In this document: positions 22,067 to 33,908 of the stretch, piece after piece
Position numbering within the stretch: the first letter of the stretch is position 1
How the letters are laid out: every line of letters starts with the position of its first letter
From: Massospora cicadina
Lineage: Eukaryota; Entomophthoromycota; Entomophthoromycetes; Entomophthorales; Entomophthoraceae
Length of the DNA stretch: 64,000 nt
Direction: 5' to 3'
Assembly (NCBI GenBank): GCA_022478985.1
Contig: JAKSZP010009263.1
Location: forward strand, 62,001 to 126,000
Made by a program: the position numbers and the translations under genes
The notes under the pieces: generated by a model
The model's input: only the letters and a program-made list of their open reading frames with translations
Database searches by the model: none
What the model was told of the DNA's origin: nothing

Positions 22067-22282
22067 TTTTATATGGACTACAGAATCTGAATAACCTCAC
22101 TAAAAGGATAGCCATCCTATAAATTAAATTAATGATACTCTTGCTCAGCACTCTGGCTTTAACTTCTTTTCTTCAAAGGATTTTGCCAGAAGGTAGTGGA
22201 AGATGGACCTCTCCCATAAGAATATGAAAAATGCACATTCATCTGTAGTGAAGGCCTATTCCAACACACTCAACTTTAAGAT
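22067..22282 (+). pseudogene. B reverse transcriptase, second segment
   Basis: It matches C 52110-52310: AQHSGFNFFS-like sequence near 22145, then SHKNMKNAHSSVVKAYSN in the place of CAFICSEGLFQ. It is cut by A3 at 22282 after the target AAGAT; the frame continues at 32401. Confidence 0.7.
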
Positions 22283-22751
22283 TGTTGATTTTCAGCGTAA
22301 CGGGTTGATTCCACAGAATTGGTTGGCACAGGGTATCAGCCACCGAGCAACTAAATCAGACAATATGCAGACCAATGACTCTTATTAAGAAAACAATAGA
22401 TATAATAAATGGAGCAATCACCCCAACTGACCCTTTTTATTATAATATAATAAACGCAGAACTTATCTGCAACTAAAAACCTCTTCCTTTCATTCTTCTG
22501 CTCAACTCTTATCTCAGTATTCCAAGTTAAATGCATCCTCTGCTTAGCAATCTCCTATTCTTTCCCTTTAAGAAGTTTTTGTCTATCTCAAGGTTTTGGC
22601 AGAATCTCTTAATTCGCTGAATTATTGATATTTAACCAAAAAGCTTTATATTCATATAACTTTTCCACTCAATCTCAAGGATCGCCTAAACTCTAATTTC
22701 TGATCCGCCAGAATATATAGCTTATAATCCAGTCATATCAACTTCTTTACA
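22283..22751 (-). repeat. A3 3' LTR (469 bp)
   Basis: On the minus strand it starts TGTAAAGAAGTTGATATGAC and ends GCTGAAAATCAACA. It is preceded on the element side by the polypurine tract AAAGGGGGTAA (reverse complement of 22752-22762). It matches the split 5' LTR at 29122-29177 plus 31984-32400. Confidence 0.9.
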
Positions 22752-22789
22752 TTACCCCCTTTGACTGGACAATACACTCTCATACTTAC

Positions 22790-23990
22790 ATTATCAAAGG
22801 AACTTTGTGTGAACTTGGTTGATAATCAGACCACCTGCAGGTTCCTTAATGGTTTAGGCCTCAGTACCAGTCTTCTTGATTATTTTAAACAGCCCAGCCC
22901 AGATGTTAGCGGACTTGTTATTCTGCCAAAATTTTATGTTGGTCATGAAACAAGACATGCTCTCCTACAATGAACTGTGGAAGTCCGCTACATTTCTTCT
23001 GGTTAGCCGCTTGATCATGAATCTTCTTGGCCAAATTTGGTAGAATATGCTTCCATTTATAGTTTAATCAACATCTCCGTTAGAGTTATCAAATACTGCC
23101 GTGGTTCCACAATGCTGGTGTCCTCTACACATGAGTAAAGCAGGGCAGGTAGAGCCCAGATGTCTACTATAGAGCAGTTGGAAGGGATCTTGCTGGTGAT
23201 TAAGTGGTAGCCGATATTATATGATAACGCAGCTGTGGGTAGGAGGGCACTCCATTCCAAAGGTCAATCTTTCACCAGCTTATAGAGTAGGTTCACCAAT
23301 GTTTTGTTGACCCATTCACCATTCCATTTGATTATGGATGGTAGGGTGTAGTCAAGACCCCGAAATATTGCCATCAACTTATTCAACTTGTGCAAGATAT
23401 GTGAGGTGAAATTGATTCTGTTGTCCATTAAGATGAACTGCGGACAGCCATGTCACTGTATAACACACTCCATAATAAACTTGGCAGTTGTGACCGCTCC
23501 CAAGTCACTAATCGCCCTGGCTTCCACCCATCTCGTCAAATGATCAATTGCTACGATTATATAATTAGATCGCCTCATGCCAGTTGGTAGAGGCCCCACA
23601 ACATCAAAGGAGATGGTATGCCAGGAGAACTGAGGATTAATCAGCTGGTATATGGTCTTTTTGTGGAAAGGCTTCTCCACTTGGCACTGATGATAACAGC
23701 TTACCATTTCAAGCACATCATAATACATGCTCTCCCAATAGTAGCGAGGTCACTAAAACTCCAACTCCTTTCACAACCCACCATGTCCTACTTCCAAATG
23801 TGAATCCATAATAATCGCTGGTCTATCTGAGGTTTAGGGAAACTCAGTGTTAATTACTCAATCCGCCTATATAATTCCCCATTGCACAAGAAGTTATCCT
23901 GTTTAAGCCCAATACCACTTTGATCACTTGTGGCAGCTCATTGTGGTATTTGCCACCACCATCTTCTCATACATAATGTCAGCTAAATCC
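22790..23990 (-). pseudogene. A3 integrase
   Basis: The best open part is 23728-23453. It contains the end of the zinc finger (CYHQCQVEKPFHKKT), TISFDVVGPLPTGMRRSNY and IVAIDHLTRWVEARAISDLG. FILMDNRINFTSH (second Asp) lies at about 23400-23440. The catalytic Glu region near 23310 is damaged by a one-base deletion. The stretch 23260-23057 covers the following helices (MEWSALLPTAALSYNIGYH). The integrase would join the element to target DNA; it is not intact. Confidence 0.8.
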
Positions 23991-25330
23991 GCTGTAATAG
24001 AAACCGTTTGCAGCCGCAAAAAACAATCTGCATTTTAATGTTTTGCTCCCGTCTAGTGTACAATCTCAAAAATTGCATGGTTGGAGCTTCAACGCCCATT
24101 GCACATACCGTCCTTCAGGTTCACAAAGATTTTTCAGCCAGCTCAAGGATGCATGATCCGTTACTTTGAATTTCACCCCATGGAGGTATACCCAAAACTG
24201 TTTATATGCATATATCACTGCTAATCACTCCCGCTCAGTCACAGTTTATATTCGTTTATAACAGCTTAAATTTTAGCTACAAAATGCGACAGGATGGTCT
24301 ATGACATCATCATCCTTCTGGGATAACATTGCCCTATGGCAGAAAGCGATGCATCCATTTGTACTATGGATTGTTTTTTTAATTAGGGATATTGAAAAAT
24401 GGGTGTACTCACCAACGAGAATCATAAGATATCAAAAGAGTTTTAGAATTGTTCCATCAAGTCAAAGGTGGCATTTTTCTTCAACAACGTAAATAGCAGT
24501 GCTCCAATACAACTGAAGTTAGGAATGAATCGCTGGTAGTAACTGACCATTCCCAAAAACACTTGAATATCTCATTTATTACCTGGCCAAGTCATCTTGC
24601 TAATTTCTTCTACCTTCACCAGCTGTGGTTTAAGCCCTTTTAAATCCACTATAAACCCAACGTATTCTAGTTGCTTTTTGAAAATTGACACTTCCAAGAC
24701 CTGATCTTGACGTTAGCATCAGCAAGTTAGTGGAACACTTGTTAAAGATGGACAAGATGCTCTTTAAATATTCGCAAGAACATGTTGATATAATTGAGGT
24801 AATTTAAAATGAAAGACAGCTTCAGATAGCTCAAGATTGTATCCATAGCACGCTGGAATGTAGCCAGGGCGTTTCACAAGCCCTGAGGCATACGTGTAGG
24901 CTAAATTAACCCCTTCAAAGTGATTATAGCACATTTCTAACGTTCCACCGCTAGCAACTCAATCTACCAGTACCCCAATATAAAATCCATGGAAGAAATT
25001 ATTTTCCTTCCAAGTCAATTTAACGTGTTATCAATCCGTGGAAGGGGGTAGGAATCTTTCTTTATTACACTATTGAGTTTTCAATAATTAATGACTACCC
25101 GGTTTGTGCCATCTTTTTTATTCACAATAAGCACTGGTGATGCCCACGGACTCTTAGATGGCTCTAACATCCATTGTTTGATCAATTTATCTATATCATC
25201 GGAGACAACCTCTTCCACCGTCTTTAAGTGCCAAATAGGCTGTGATCAAATGGGAGGGTGATCCCCTATATCTGTCCAATGACCACCCCTTGGGCGCACC
25301 CCAAGTTGTGATCATTAGATGCAAAGATAA
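23990..25330 (-). pseudogene. A3 reverse transcriptase and RNase H
   Basis: Minus-strand reading starts near 25230 with EPSKSPWASPVLIVNKKDGT and continues DSYPLPRID, GLFQPIRMPQGL and ATFQRAMDTILSYLKLS. The catalytic box at 24801-24790 reads YLNY instead of YxDD. Palm and connection regions match A1, and RNase H (FIVQMDASLSAIGQCYPRR-like) follows near 24350-24300. Frameshifts and stops are frequent. Confidence 0.75.
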
Positions 25331-26089
25331 CTCGGTATTTTTCAAAAAAAACTATCGCCTTATCTTTCTGTTTCTCTGAGAATCTGGTTAGAGCATCCCA
25401 AGGAACCACTGCCATTATGCCAGATGATGAAATTGCCAGTAGACCAAGATCCTACCACAATCTGAAGTCATGAACATGGTGAACCTTGTCAATAGGGGCA
25501 ATTATAGAAAAGCCACTACTTGGTACCATTGGATCATTATCAACTCCTTCTGTAGGTTCACTAGAAATACCTTTACTTCCCTATTTCCTGGTAACAGTAT
25601 TCATGGAGCCACATGGGGTTCAAGCCATTTTTGCAGTAGGGCCTCACAATTTTCTCATTTAGCCCTTCAGGGACATCTAATTCAAGCTTGGTCCATAATA
25701 TACACTGGTGCCCAGAAGGTGTGCTCAAAGCGCTTGCTGCTTATAGTAAAATGTCTTTATACACGGAGATTTGGTTAGGGAGGGCTCTGATCCTCCACTT
25801 CATTCACCAATATTGGACAGGAATCACCCTGCAACTATACGCCAAATTGATCTGATTGGAATGAAATGGATCCAATGTCTTCCACTAGAGGTAAAGTAGA
25901 TAGTTTTCTTTTGTCCCAAAATACTAATGGGTTTTTCAGCCATATTGACCACAGCTCCAAAGCATCTCATGAACGCAGCACAGATCAACATATAATAGTC
26001 ATTATTTGGCAGAACCACTGCTGGAGAGGAAGCCCTAATTGAGCCAAATCACAAAGGCAATGCGCTATAAGCTCCTTTGGACACTGTGC

Positions 26090-26270
26090 TCTGTGCCTGA
26101 AGTCCCATACGCTACTCTGTAATCCACATCAGGCTTCAGCGGAAGCTTAGCCACAAGATTGGTGGAAATTATATTATCTGGGGCATCAGTATCTATATTA
26201 GCTTAAATTTTTGTGTTCTGAACAAAGATATCACAGTAGTTACACTCCAAATAAAAAGAATCATTGGTGT
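26090..26270 (-). pseudogene. A3 aspartic protease remnant
   Basis: The minus strand reads IDTDAPDNIISTNLVAKLPLKP, parallel to IDIGAPVNIISTKLVAKLPLKP in A2. The DTG active-site glycine is aspartate here. The segments on either side (26287-26532 and 25824-26018) match the regions around the A2 protease. Confidence 0.65.
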
Positions 26271-26674
26271 TTATTTATGTGAATTTTTAAAGGCTTTTTG
26301 TTACCAAGGAAGGAGGATATGCCCATACCAACATGAGGATACTCCTGAGTGATTTTTCTACTGGAATAGCTACATTAAACCCCACTAGAGAGGAGACGTC
26401 CATCGAGGGTCCCACATTACTTATGTTATTTTGTTCCAGGATCTTACATACGTACAGCTTCTGCACATCATGGCGAAATTTAGAGCTTGAAAGGGAATAA
26501 TCGCTCTCTTGAATGGAGGCTGAGGTATTCACCAGAAGCTGTTGGTATAAAAAGTCGTCAGGCTGGGTTCTAAGTAAATGTGAAGAGACTCTTGAGAATT
26601 GTTAGACAATTAGTTTTATATTAATGGCGGTTGAGCGTACCATCTCTACTTCTCTCAATCTTTTCCCTGCTTGA

Positions 26675-28930
26675 TCATCCCAGAGGGCACTGAATACACC
26701 TTCTGGTTGCTTGGGCAAAAAACTGCATAATACCCTTTTTGTTCACATGAGAAGAAAACATACATAAAGGGCTCATGACTATAGTTTGCAGTGGAAGGAC
26801 CAGTTCAAAAATTAGCTGAAGCAATGAAATTAGGCTGGGGATGGGGCAGCTGAGCATAAAGAGGGCGGAAAGGATTTACTGACTTATTGGGTGGATGAAT
26901 ATTCTCCGACATCTTATAACTGGGTTGTTGCTGTCCATATCCCAAGGAGTATGCCACAGCAGTAGCAGAGGCCTTCCGCTCCAAATTGGTAGCACTGAAT
27001 GTGGCGGAGAGGTGGTGCAAAGTGTTCATGATTTGAATAAGCTTCACATCTTCATCCAATATGTGAGACATAGCATAATGTAATTTGCTGTATGGTTTGA
27101 CTGCCGCCATCATCACTATGCCTACAACCTCATCAGAAAAAACATTGGCTCCTATTAACATATGCGCTTTCGCCATGAATTGCTCAGCAAACTCCTTAGA
27201 GACTTGTTCTTATGGAACTGTACAGTTAGAAAGTCGGCCTTTCACAGCGCCATCTTAGCTGCACCATATACAAATAGAGAACAGCCTCCTTTACCTCTTG
27301 ATAAGATTCAGAACTATTTTGGAGGTAATAGGTGACTGATCAGTGATCTCCACGTTTAAAGCGGACATCAACAGTTTTGCTCTTCATCAATATGAGGCCC
27401 CTTCCAGGTGAATTTGAATCATATAAAATATTCATACATATTCCCATCTCAACTGAAGGGTATAAACTTTCAATCTAAACAAATTCACCTTGCTTCAGGC
27501 TCCATCCACGAGGAACAGCTGAAATAGATTCCAAATGACCTGGGGAAACATCCCCTTGTGAACTGCATAAGGTAGCACAGATGGATATGAATTTGCCAAA
27601 GTAGACTCAGAAAAAGTTGGGTTGCGAGGAGTGTGTGCCACAACCCTTTATGAATACTCACTGGCCAATCCGTAGCATTCCTCTCCTGACTTGCCGCTGA
27701 CTGCACCTTTCCCCCTGTCCACTTATTCAGCAAAATGTTCGTTGATTAATTGTTCACTTTTAATTAAGTAGCACTGACACCAGCCGTCTTTTACCTCCTG
27801 TTAAAACATTTTGTAATGATTTTGCAACTCGCAGTGGAATTCTCACCTGATTCTATTTTACACTCCACTTCCTGAAGCTGTGAGAGAACTTCCTCTACTG
27901 TGATTTGCATTTACATTTGTTGCCATCCAGTATCATGTGCTTGTCAAGGTGGAATAATCCACTTGAGTAATGAGAGCGGCTCACTCTCACACCAGCACCT
28001 CTTTGGAATGTTGAAGGGTATCCAATTGTACTTACATATCTGCATACTCTACCATCTCAATGAATGGAAGGGTAATTGCTCAACAGCAATCTGTTTGACT
28101 AACAATTTACAGCTGTGTAACCCAACTCAGCATTTGGAGATATTCTGTGGATGCCAAAAAAGAAATGAGAGCCTGGTCAGCCATCCATTGGTTACTCCAC
28201 TCAATGAAAAGTTGACTAAATACAGCTGCCACAGAGTCAGCGTGATCCATTAACTGCTGCTCTGTCAGAGCTACACTATCTCTAGTCTGGGGAATTTCAG
28301 CTTCAAGTGCTTCCACCCGTTCTTACAGGTCATCATAAAACATTTGGTGTTGCTTGCCAACGTGGTGACATCCCAAATCCATTCTTCCGAGAAACTGCAC
28401 CAATATAACAGTTACCCTATCACTCAAGGTAACTCCTGATTTAACTGTGGAACCAAGACTTCCAACTGATGACAGACATCCACAACACAGTGGTCCACCT
28501 GCACCAGCGCCCCTGAATCTCTGAAAAAGAGAAATCAAGGTGATTGAGTAAAAAGATGAATATCATTCTGCTGTGCTTGAATGAACCGCATGACGTCCCC
28601 AATCTTAATTTTGTGACATGCCAGCACACGCAGTAGCTGTAAGATTGATGGATGCACGTATGTAATTAAATATCCTTTGGCTCCATGGGTACTAATCTAA
28701 TGAGACAGCCCATGGTAGTCACATCGAGATAGGACATATACAACGCGTAGTGGGTCTCTTGGTCCCGTTGATTATAGAATAAGCTCAGAGCATGCTCCCC
28801 CAAATCATTATCTTAGAGTCATTATCCCCACAGAAGTCATTCTATAATGCCTCACAGCTGCTGGGGGTCACGTTTGTAGAGTGACCTTTTTGATCTGCTG
28901 CCAACTCAGGGCAAGTTCCTAACTGTAAAT
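26675..28930 (-). pseudogene. A3 gag
   Basis: The open pieces 27176-26805 (AKAHMLIGANVFSDEVVGIV, LERKASATAVAYSLGYGQQQ) and 28316-28107 (QTRDSVALTEQQLMDHADSV, EWSNQWMADQALISF) correspond to the A2 gag in the same order. A proline and asparagine-rich tail (PPNKSVNPFRPLYAQLPHPQ) precedes the knuckle region near 26750. This particle protein is broken by stops between the pieces. Confidence 0.7.
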
Positions 28931-29103
28931 TGAGCATAGCTTTTTTATAACCTGGGCCCATCACCGTGAAAAGTGCCAGTTCATTGTTGGATGCCTCTCT
29001 AACCTCCTCAGTGTATTGAGCATGAAATCTAATCAGGTTTTGGTGTAATGAGTATGGCTTGCCATATTGCCCTAACGCTGATAAGCTACAGTTGACCAGT
29101 GGT

Positions 29104-29120
29104 CCCTGTAGTGAGCATCA
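29104..29120 (-). promoter_or_regulatory. A3 primer-binding site
   Basis: On the minus strand TGATGCTCACTACAGGG follows the LTR end (AAATCAACA) after one base. It is the same motif as in D and C with TGG changed to TGA. Confidence 0.65.
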
Positions 29121-29177
29121 CTGTTGATTTCTCGGCGTAATGGGTTGATTCCACTTAGCTGGTTGACACAAGGTATT

Positions 29178-30283
29178 TGTAAGCCCCAGTGAATGTCCTC
29201 TGGGCATTGATCAGGCCATCTTTCTGTACCCGAGCAAGAAGGTACCAAAGAGGATGGCCATACCCCTCATTACACAGGGCGATCTAACTCACGTGGTAGA
29301 CAAGTGCTGGGTAATAGCCCTTCCACTTCAGATCCTGCTTCCAGTACCCGCACTCTCCTTGGCAGAACTGTTATGAGGAATCAGCAAAATCTGCACTGAG
29401 ATCACCGAAATGGAATCAATCACAACTAATTTGAGTGGAAATTATCCTGATACTCAGATTTCAAATGGTCAAAAAGGTATGAAGACCGAGCTATCAGCTA
29501 GAATGCCCAATGGTTGCAATTCGATTTTCACAATGATTGAAAAAATCCCCCCTCCCAAATCTGTCAGGCATCACCCCCGATGGGCAGATTCCTACCAGCA
29601 AATTGGGCGTTGCATCTGACACAATGCCACTGACTGAAACTCGGCCTGCCACTGAATTTTGCGATGTCAGTCCCCAGGAAACTAACCCACCCCATTCCCA
29701 AATAGTTCACCGCTTAGGTCAAACTGACCGCAACTTGGCCCACCACCAAATTTAGCAATGTCAGTCCCCAGGGAAATAACCCACCCATTTCTAAATAGTT
29801 CACCACTTAGGTCAAACTGATTACAACTCAGCCCGCCGCCAAATTTTGCAATGTCAGTCCCCAGGGAACTAACCCACCAATTCCCAAATAGTTCACCTCT
29901 TAGGTTGAACTGACTACAACTCGGCCCACCACCAAATTTTGCGATGTTAGTTCCCAGGGAACTAACCTGCCATTCTCCAAGTAATTCGTCATTTAGATTG
30001 AACTTGTGGAACCTGATCCTGGCTTGTTTCCCCTCAAAATTGACAACTATTTGATCAGGTGCATCGCACTGAGAAAATTGTTGGTCAATTCTCATTTATT
30101 AAATTTTCCAATAAAAACAATTTTCCCCAAAATTCCATTTTTATCTGTTGAGAATTAAGCTCCCTTACAGTTCCATATTTATCATACCAGCAGCAGTGCC
30201 TCTGGCATTCTGGTTTGCCACTTGGATGCTCTGGCATCCGTGCTGGCAGGCCAGTCTAATTCTTACTTGCTGTCCACCTGACA
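29178..30283 (+). repeat. E 5' LTR (1106 bp) with 93-bp minisatellite
   Basis: It starts TGTAAGCCCCAGTGAATG and ends GTCCACCTGACA. It aligns with 30879-31978 throughout. Four 93-bp units lie at about 29640-30000 (the anchor GTCAGTCCCC or its variant at 29667, 29760, 29853 and 29946). Confidence 0.9.
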
Positions 30284-30878
30284 TAATCGACCAACCATTA
30301 ATCTCTACCATTTCCGCCTTTCTCATAGATATTGGCGCAGCAATGGTCCCTTCTTTCCAACTGAATCAGGTCGTAAAGAAGATTATCCCTGCCCACATTA
30401 GTCCCATCCCATTCAAAACTCCAAACCCATACCCCATAGTTGCCACGACTATCTTGCCCATGTCAGTAGGGTCTGACATCTCAACTTGCAATGAGTTTGT
30501 TCCCAAAGCCCAGTAGTTTCCCATCTGTCGCCCTTCAAAGGTGCAATTCCCTTGGAACTGGAACTGATCATCATCAAAAATAGGGAAGAGGATGAGGAAG
30601 AGGTTAATTTGGCATCCCAGAAACTTGCGACGTTCCATCCAATACCTTGTGGCTTGGAAAGGATATCCGGCCTATGAGAACAGTTGGGGCAAGGCGCACA
30701 ATTGCGCAAATTGCATGGACCTGGTCAAAGCACTCCAAATATCCCACCCCGAGATTCTCTGTTTCCCCAAAAAACCTGCATCAGTAATGGTGATCAAGTC
30801 ACCCAAGGCGCACAAGAAGGTGGCTCTTGTACAGTTTCCCAGTGATGAGGCTCTTATCTTGAGAAAAGGAAAGGGTAA
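30284..30878 (+). pseudogene. E internal: protease-like fragment joined to integrase chromodomain
   Basis: The first part reads AFLIDIGAAMVPSFQLNQVV near 30315-30375, resembling a retroviral aspartic protease active site with DIG. The second part (about 30590-30840) reads RRSIQYLVAWKGYPAYENSW followed by a DLVKALQISHPE helix. This is a chromodomain, the histone-binding C-terminal module of chromovirus integrases. Everything from RT through the integrase core is missing. Separate frames are used for the two parts and the join is not precisely placed. No functional protein is expected. Confidence 0.7.
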
Positions 30879-31978
30879 TGTAAGTCCCGGTGAACGTCCT
30901 CTGGGCATTGATCAGGACATATTTCTGTACCCAAGCAAGAAGGTGCCAAAGAGGATGGCCATACCCCTCATTACACAGGGCGATCTAACTCACGTGGTAG
31001 ACAAGTGCTGGGTAATAGCCCTTCCGCCTTGGATCCCAATTCTGGTACCTGCACTCTCCTTGGCGGAACTGTTACAAGGAATCAGTAAAATCTGCACCAA
31101 GATCACCAAAATGGAATCAGTTGAAACTAATTTGAGCGGCAATCAGCCCAATAGTCAGATTTCAAATGGTCAAAAAGGTATGAAGACTGAGCTATCAGCT
31201 GGAATGCCAAATGGTTGCAATTTGGTTTACATGATGATCAAAAAAATCCCACCTTCCAAATCCATCAGGCATCAACCCTGATGGGCAGATACCTGCCAGC
31301 AAATTGGGGGTTGCACCTGACACAATGCCACTGACTGCAACTCGGCTTGCCACCAAATTTTGCAGCGTCAGTCCCCAGGGAACTAACCCGCCCATTCCCA
31401 AATAGTTCACCGCTTAGGTTGAACTGACCGCAACTCGGCCTGCCACCAAATTTAGCAATGTCAGTCCCCAGGGAACTAACCCGCCCATTTCCAAATAGTT
31501 CACCGCTTAGGTTAAACTGACCGCAACTCAGCTCGCCGCCAAATTTTGTGATGTCAGTCCCCAGGGAACTAACCCGCCAATTCCCAAATAGTTCAACGCT
31601 TAGGTCAAACTGACCACAACTCGGCCCAAGCCAATTTTGTGATGTCAGTTCCCAGGGAACTAACCTGCCCATTTTCCAAATAATTCGCCATTTAGGTTGA
31701 GCTTGTGGAACCTGATCCTGGCTTGTTTCCCCTCAATTTTGACAACCATTTTATCAGGTGCATCGCACTTAGAAAATTGTTGGTCAATTCTCATTCCTTA
31801 AATTTTCCCATAAAAACAATTTCCCCCAAAATCCCATTTTTATCTGTTGAGAATTAAGCTCCCAGTTCCATATTCATCACACCAGCAGCAGTGCCTCTGG
31901 CATTCTGGTTTGCCACTTGGATGCTCTGGCATCCATGCTGGCAGGCCAGTCTAATTCCTACTTGCTGTCTGCCTGACA
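30879..31978 (+). repeat. E 3' LTR (1100 bp) with 93-bp minisatellite
   Basis: It starts TGTAAGTCCCGGTGAACG and ends GTCTGCCTGACA. Four repeat units are anchored at 31367, 31460, 31553 and 31644, the last two bp shorter. High similarity to the 5' LTR suggests a relatively recent insertion. Confidence 0.9.
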
Positions 31979-32400
31979 GTATTAGCCACTGAGCAACTTA
32001 ATCAGATGATATGTAGATTACTGACTCTTAGTAAAAACTGATAGATATATATGGAGCTTTCGCCACAACTGACCCTTTTTATTATAACATAATAAGCGCA
32101 GAACTTATCTGCGTACTACTAAAAAACCTCTTCCTCTTATTCTTCCACTCAACTTCTATCTCAGTATTCCAAGTCAAATACATCCTCTGCTTAGCAATCT
32201 CCTATTTGTTCGCTTTTAGGTGTTTTTGTCTATCTCAAGGTTTCAGCGGAAATCCCTTGATTTGCTGAACTATTGATACTTACATCAATTTTCTTTATAT
32301 ACATATAACTTTTCCACTCAATATTAAGGCTCACCTCAACTCTAATTTCTGATCCGCTAGAATATATAGCTTATCATCCAGTCATATCAACTTCTTGACA

Positions 32401-33391
32401 AAGGTTTATATAATGATCGCGCTACTCTTTAATGATAAATGGATCACATATTAAAAGACCTTAAGCTAAGTTGCATATCTGTTTATCTTGATGATATAAC
32501 TATTTATAAGTCCTCAGTAATTATATTAATCCTCTGTAAGAAGCTTATAAAATTACAAAACTCTAACATCAAGTTGAAACCATCAAAATGCTTTAAACTT
32601 TAAAAAAACTGAGATTCCTTGAGCATGCTATCTTCCAAGAAGGTATTCACATTTACAAAATTATGTTAAATCTATAAAAAATGCTAATCCTTAAAACTTC
32701 CGAGATATCCAGGTATTTTTATGCATGATGAGATATCACCATTAATATATACTTAAATTTTGCTTAACTAAGTAAGCTTTCCTTTAATTAGTAACTAATA
32801 ATAATCCTTTCTTTTAGGGTTTAGAACAAATAGTAGCCTTTTGAGACTCTAATAGAAATTATTACAAGAATGACCTATCCTACATCACCCATAATATGGA
32901 AAACCTTTTATTTTATTCATTAATACCTCTAATAATGCTTTTTAGCTAATTTTCGCTTAGTTGGACAATAATGGAATAACCCATGTCTCATTTTTTAGCA
33001 CGATGCTCTCCAAGGAATAATGCAACTATAGCGTCGCTGAAAAGGAGTGCTTTGCCATTCTACTTTCAGAAAAGCACTTATTCCATTTCTATATGGAACT
33101 ATATTTATTTTTGTCACTAATCACGCCTCCTTAAAGTGGTTACACAACAAGAATGATCCCAATGGAAGATTGGTTCATTGGGATCTGAAGGTACAAAATT
33201 ACAATATGAAATTCGAGCATCTCACTCAGACTTGATATATGAACATAGATGTTCTAAATTTCCTGCCTATCCTTACTTAGAAAATAGTAAGGCAGAGAGA
33301 TATCATCATCTTTTGATAGTTTCTGACTCCTGGGATGATAAGTATGGACCCTTAAGAAGATATTATGACATTCCCAAAACACCAATATTGA
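32401..33391 (+). pseudogene. B reverse transcriptase (third segment) and RNase H
   Basis: It continues the RT after A3. The catalytic box VYLDDITI is intact (YLDD at 32484-32495), the only gypsy copy in the window with both aspartates. RNase H follows with TMLSKE, NYSVAEKECFAILLSEKH near 33020-33080 and VTNHASLKWLHNKNDPNGRL near 33115-33170, matching C (NYSVTEKECLAVLFSVKH, VTDHASLKWL). Frameshifts occur near 32590, 32700 and 33200. The piece ends at the LINE-1 target (33375-33391). Confidence 0.75.
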
Positions 33392-33908
33392 TTTAATTTA
33401 ATTTATTGCGGGGAAGGCCAATCATGGGATGGACACTTCCGAATATGACTCAGATGAGACAAAACTTAGTACCAGGGGAGGCACCCCAGAGAAGAGATGC
33501 TATCTCTTGTTGCCAGCGGGAACGCCACTTATGGGGAGGGGGAGGGAACGTGTGTAGGGGTCGTAGCCACTATTGAGCACGTGTGGAGGAAGGGGTCTGA
33601 TTTGATGAACCAGACTGGGAACCAGGAGGAGACCAGCTGTTGGCGACGCGGTGGGAGATATCCAAACATCCATGCTTGAAAGTGGTCTACCAGATGAGAC
33701 TGGAATCTGTGGACAGCTTCAGGGAGGGTGGGGATGGAGCCAGCGATGGCATCCAAGACAATCGTGTGGATAGTCCACATGGCGATTGCAACCACCAGAG
33801 CACGGAGGGAGGGTGGAGGCCATTAATGAAGCAAACATATCTCTTGACAGACTGAAGGGATGCGTTTGATCCTGGCCTAGCAGACGTTGGACTTCGCGCC
33901 ATATCACT
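33392..33908 (-). other. LINE-1 3' end and tail
   Basis: It covers the C-terminal zinc-knuckle region in a second frame (33970-33719 reads CQYGTLFHRLEKCPTSKVIW, parallel to CGQYGSLAHHLGQCPTSVAL in LINE-2), then untranslated sequence ending CCCCGCAATAAATTAAATT on the minus strand. The tail is a short AATTA-type repeat rather than poly(A). Confidence 0.7.

Larger units (their letters stand above)
29178..31978 (+). mobile_element. Element E: 2.8-kb deletion derivative of the E/G gypsy family
   Basis: Two 1.1-kb LTRs (29178-30283 and 30879-31978) flank only 595 bp of internal sequence. The perfect target duplication GTATT lies at 29173-29177 and 31979-31983, inside the A3 LTR. A polypurine tract (GAGAAAAGGAAAGGG, 30861-30875) precedes the 3' LTR. 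The internal part holds a protease-like fragment and an integrase chromodomain. The chromodomain end matches G (55189-57881): SHPEILCFPKKPASVMVIKS against AHPDVPRSPKKVASLLDIRL. It lacks gag, RT and integrase core. Confidence 0.9.
22283..32400 (-). mobile_element. Ty3/gypsy element A3 (family A), host of E
   Basis: It is a full-length minus-strand copy. The 5' LTR (29122-32400) is interrupted by element E; then come primer-binding site, gag, protease, RT, RNase H and integrase; the 3' LTR is 22283-22751. Without E it is about 7.31 kb. The target duplication is AAGAT (22278-22282) and AAGGT (32401-32405), with one mismatch. It splits the RT of B just before the catalytic motif. Confidence 0.88.
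29122..32400 (-). repeat. A3 5' LTR, split by element E
   Basis: The LTR consists of 31984-32400 plus 29122-29177 around E and its duplicated target GTATT. Joined, it is about 473 bp and matches the 3' LTR (469 bp). The start at 32400 reads TGTCAAGAAGTTGATATGAC on the minus strand. Confidence 0.88.

Noticed and set aside
30148..30516. 122-codon plus-strand frame as a single protein
   Set aside because: It crosses the end of the E 5' LTR into the internal region. Only the part after about 30315 resembles protease.
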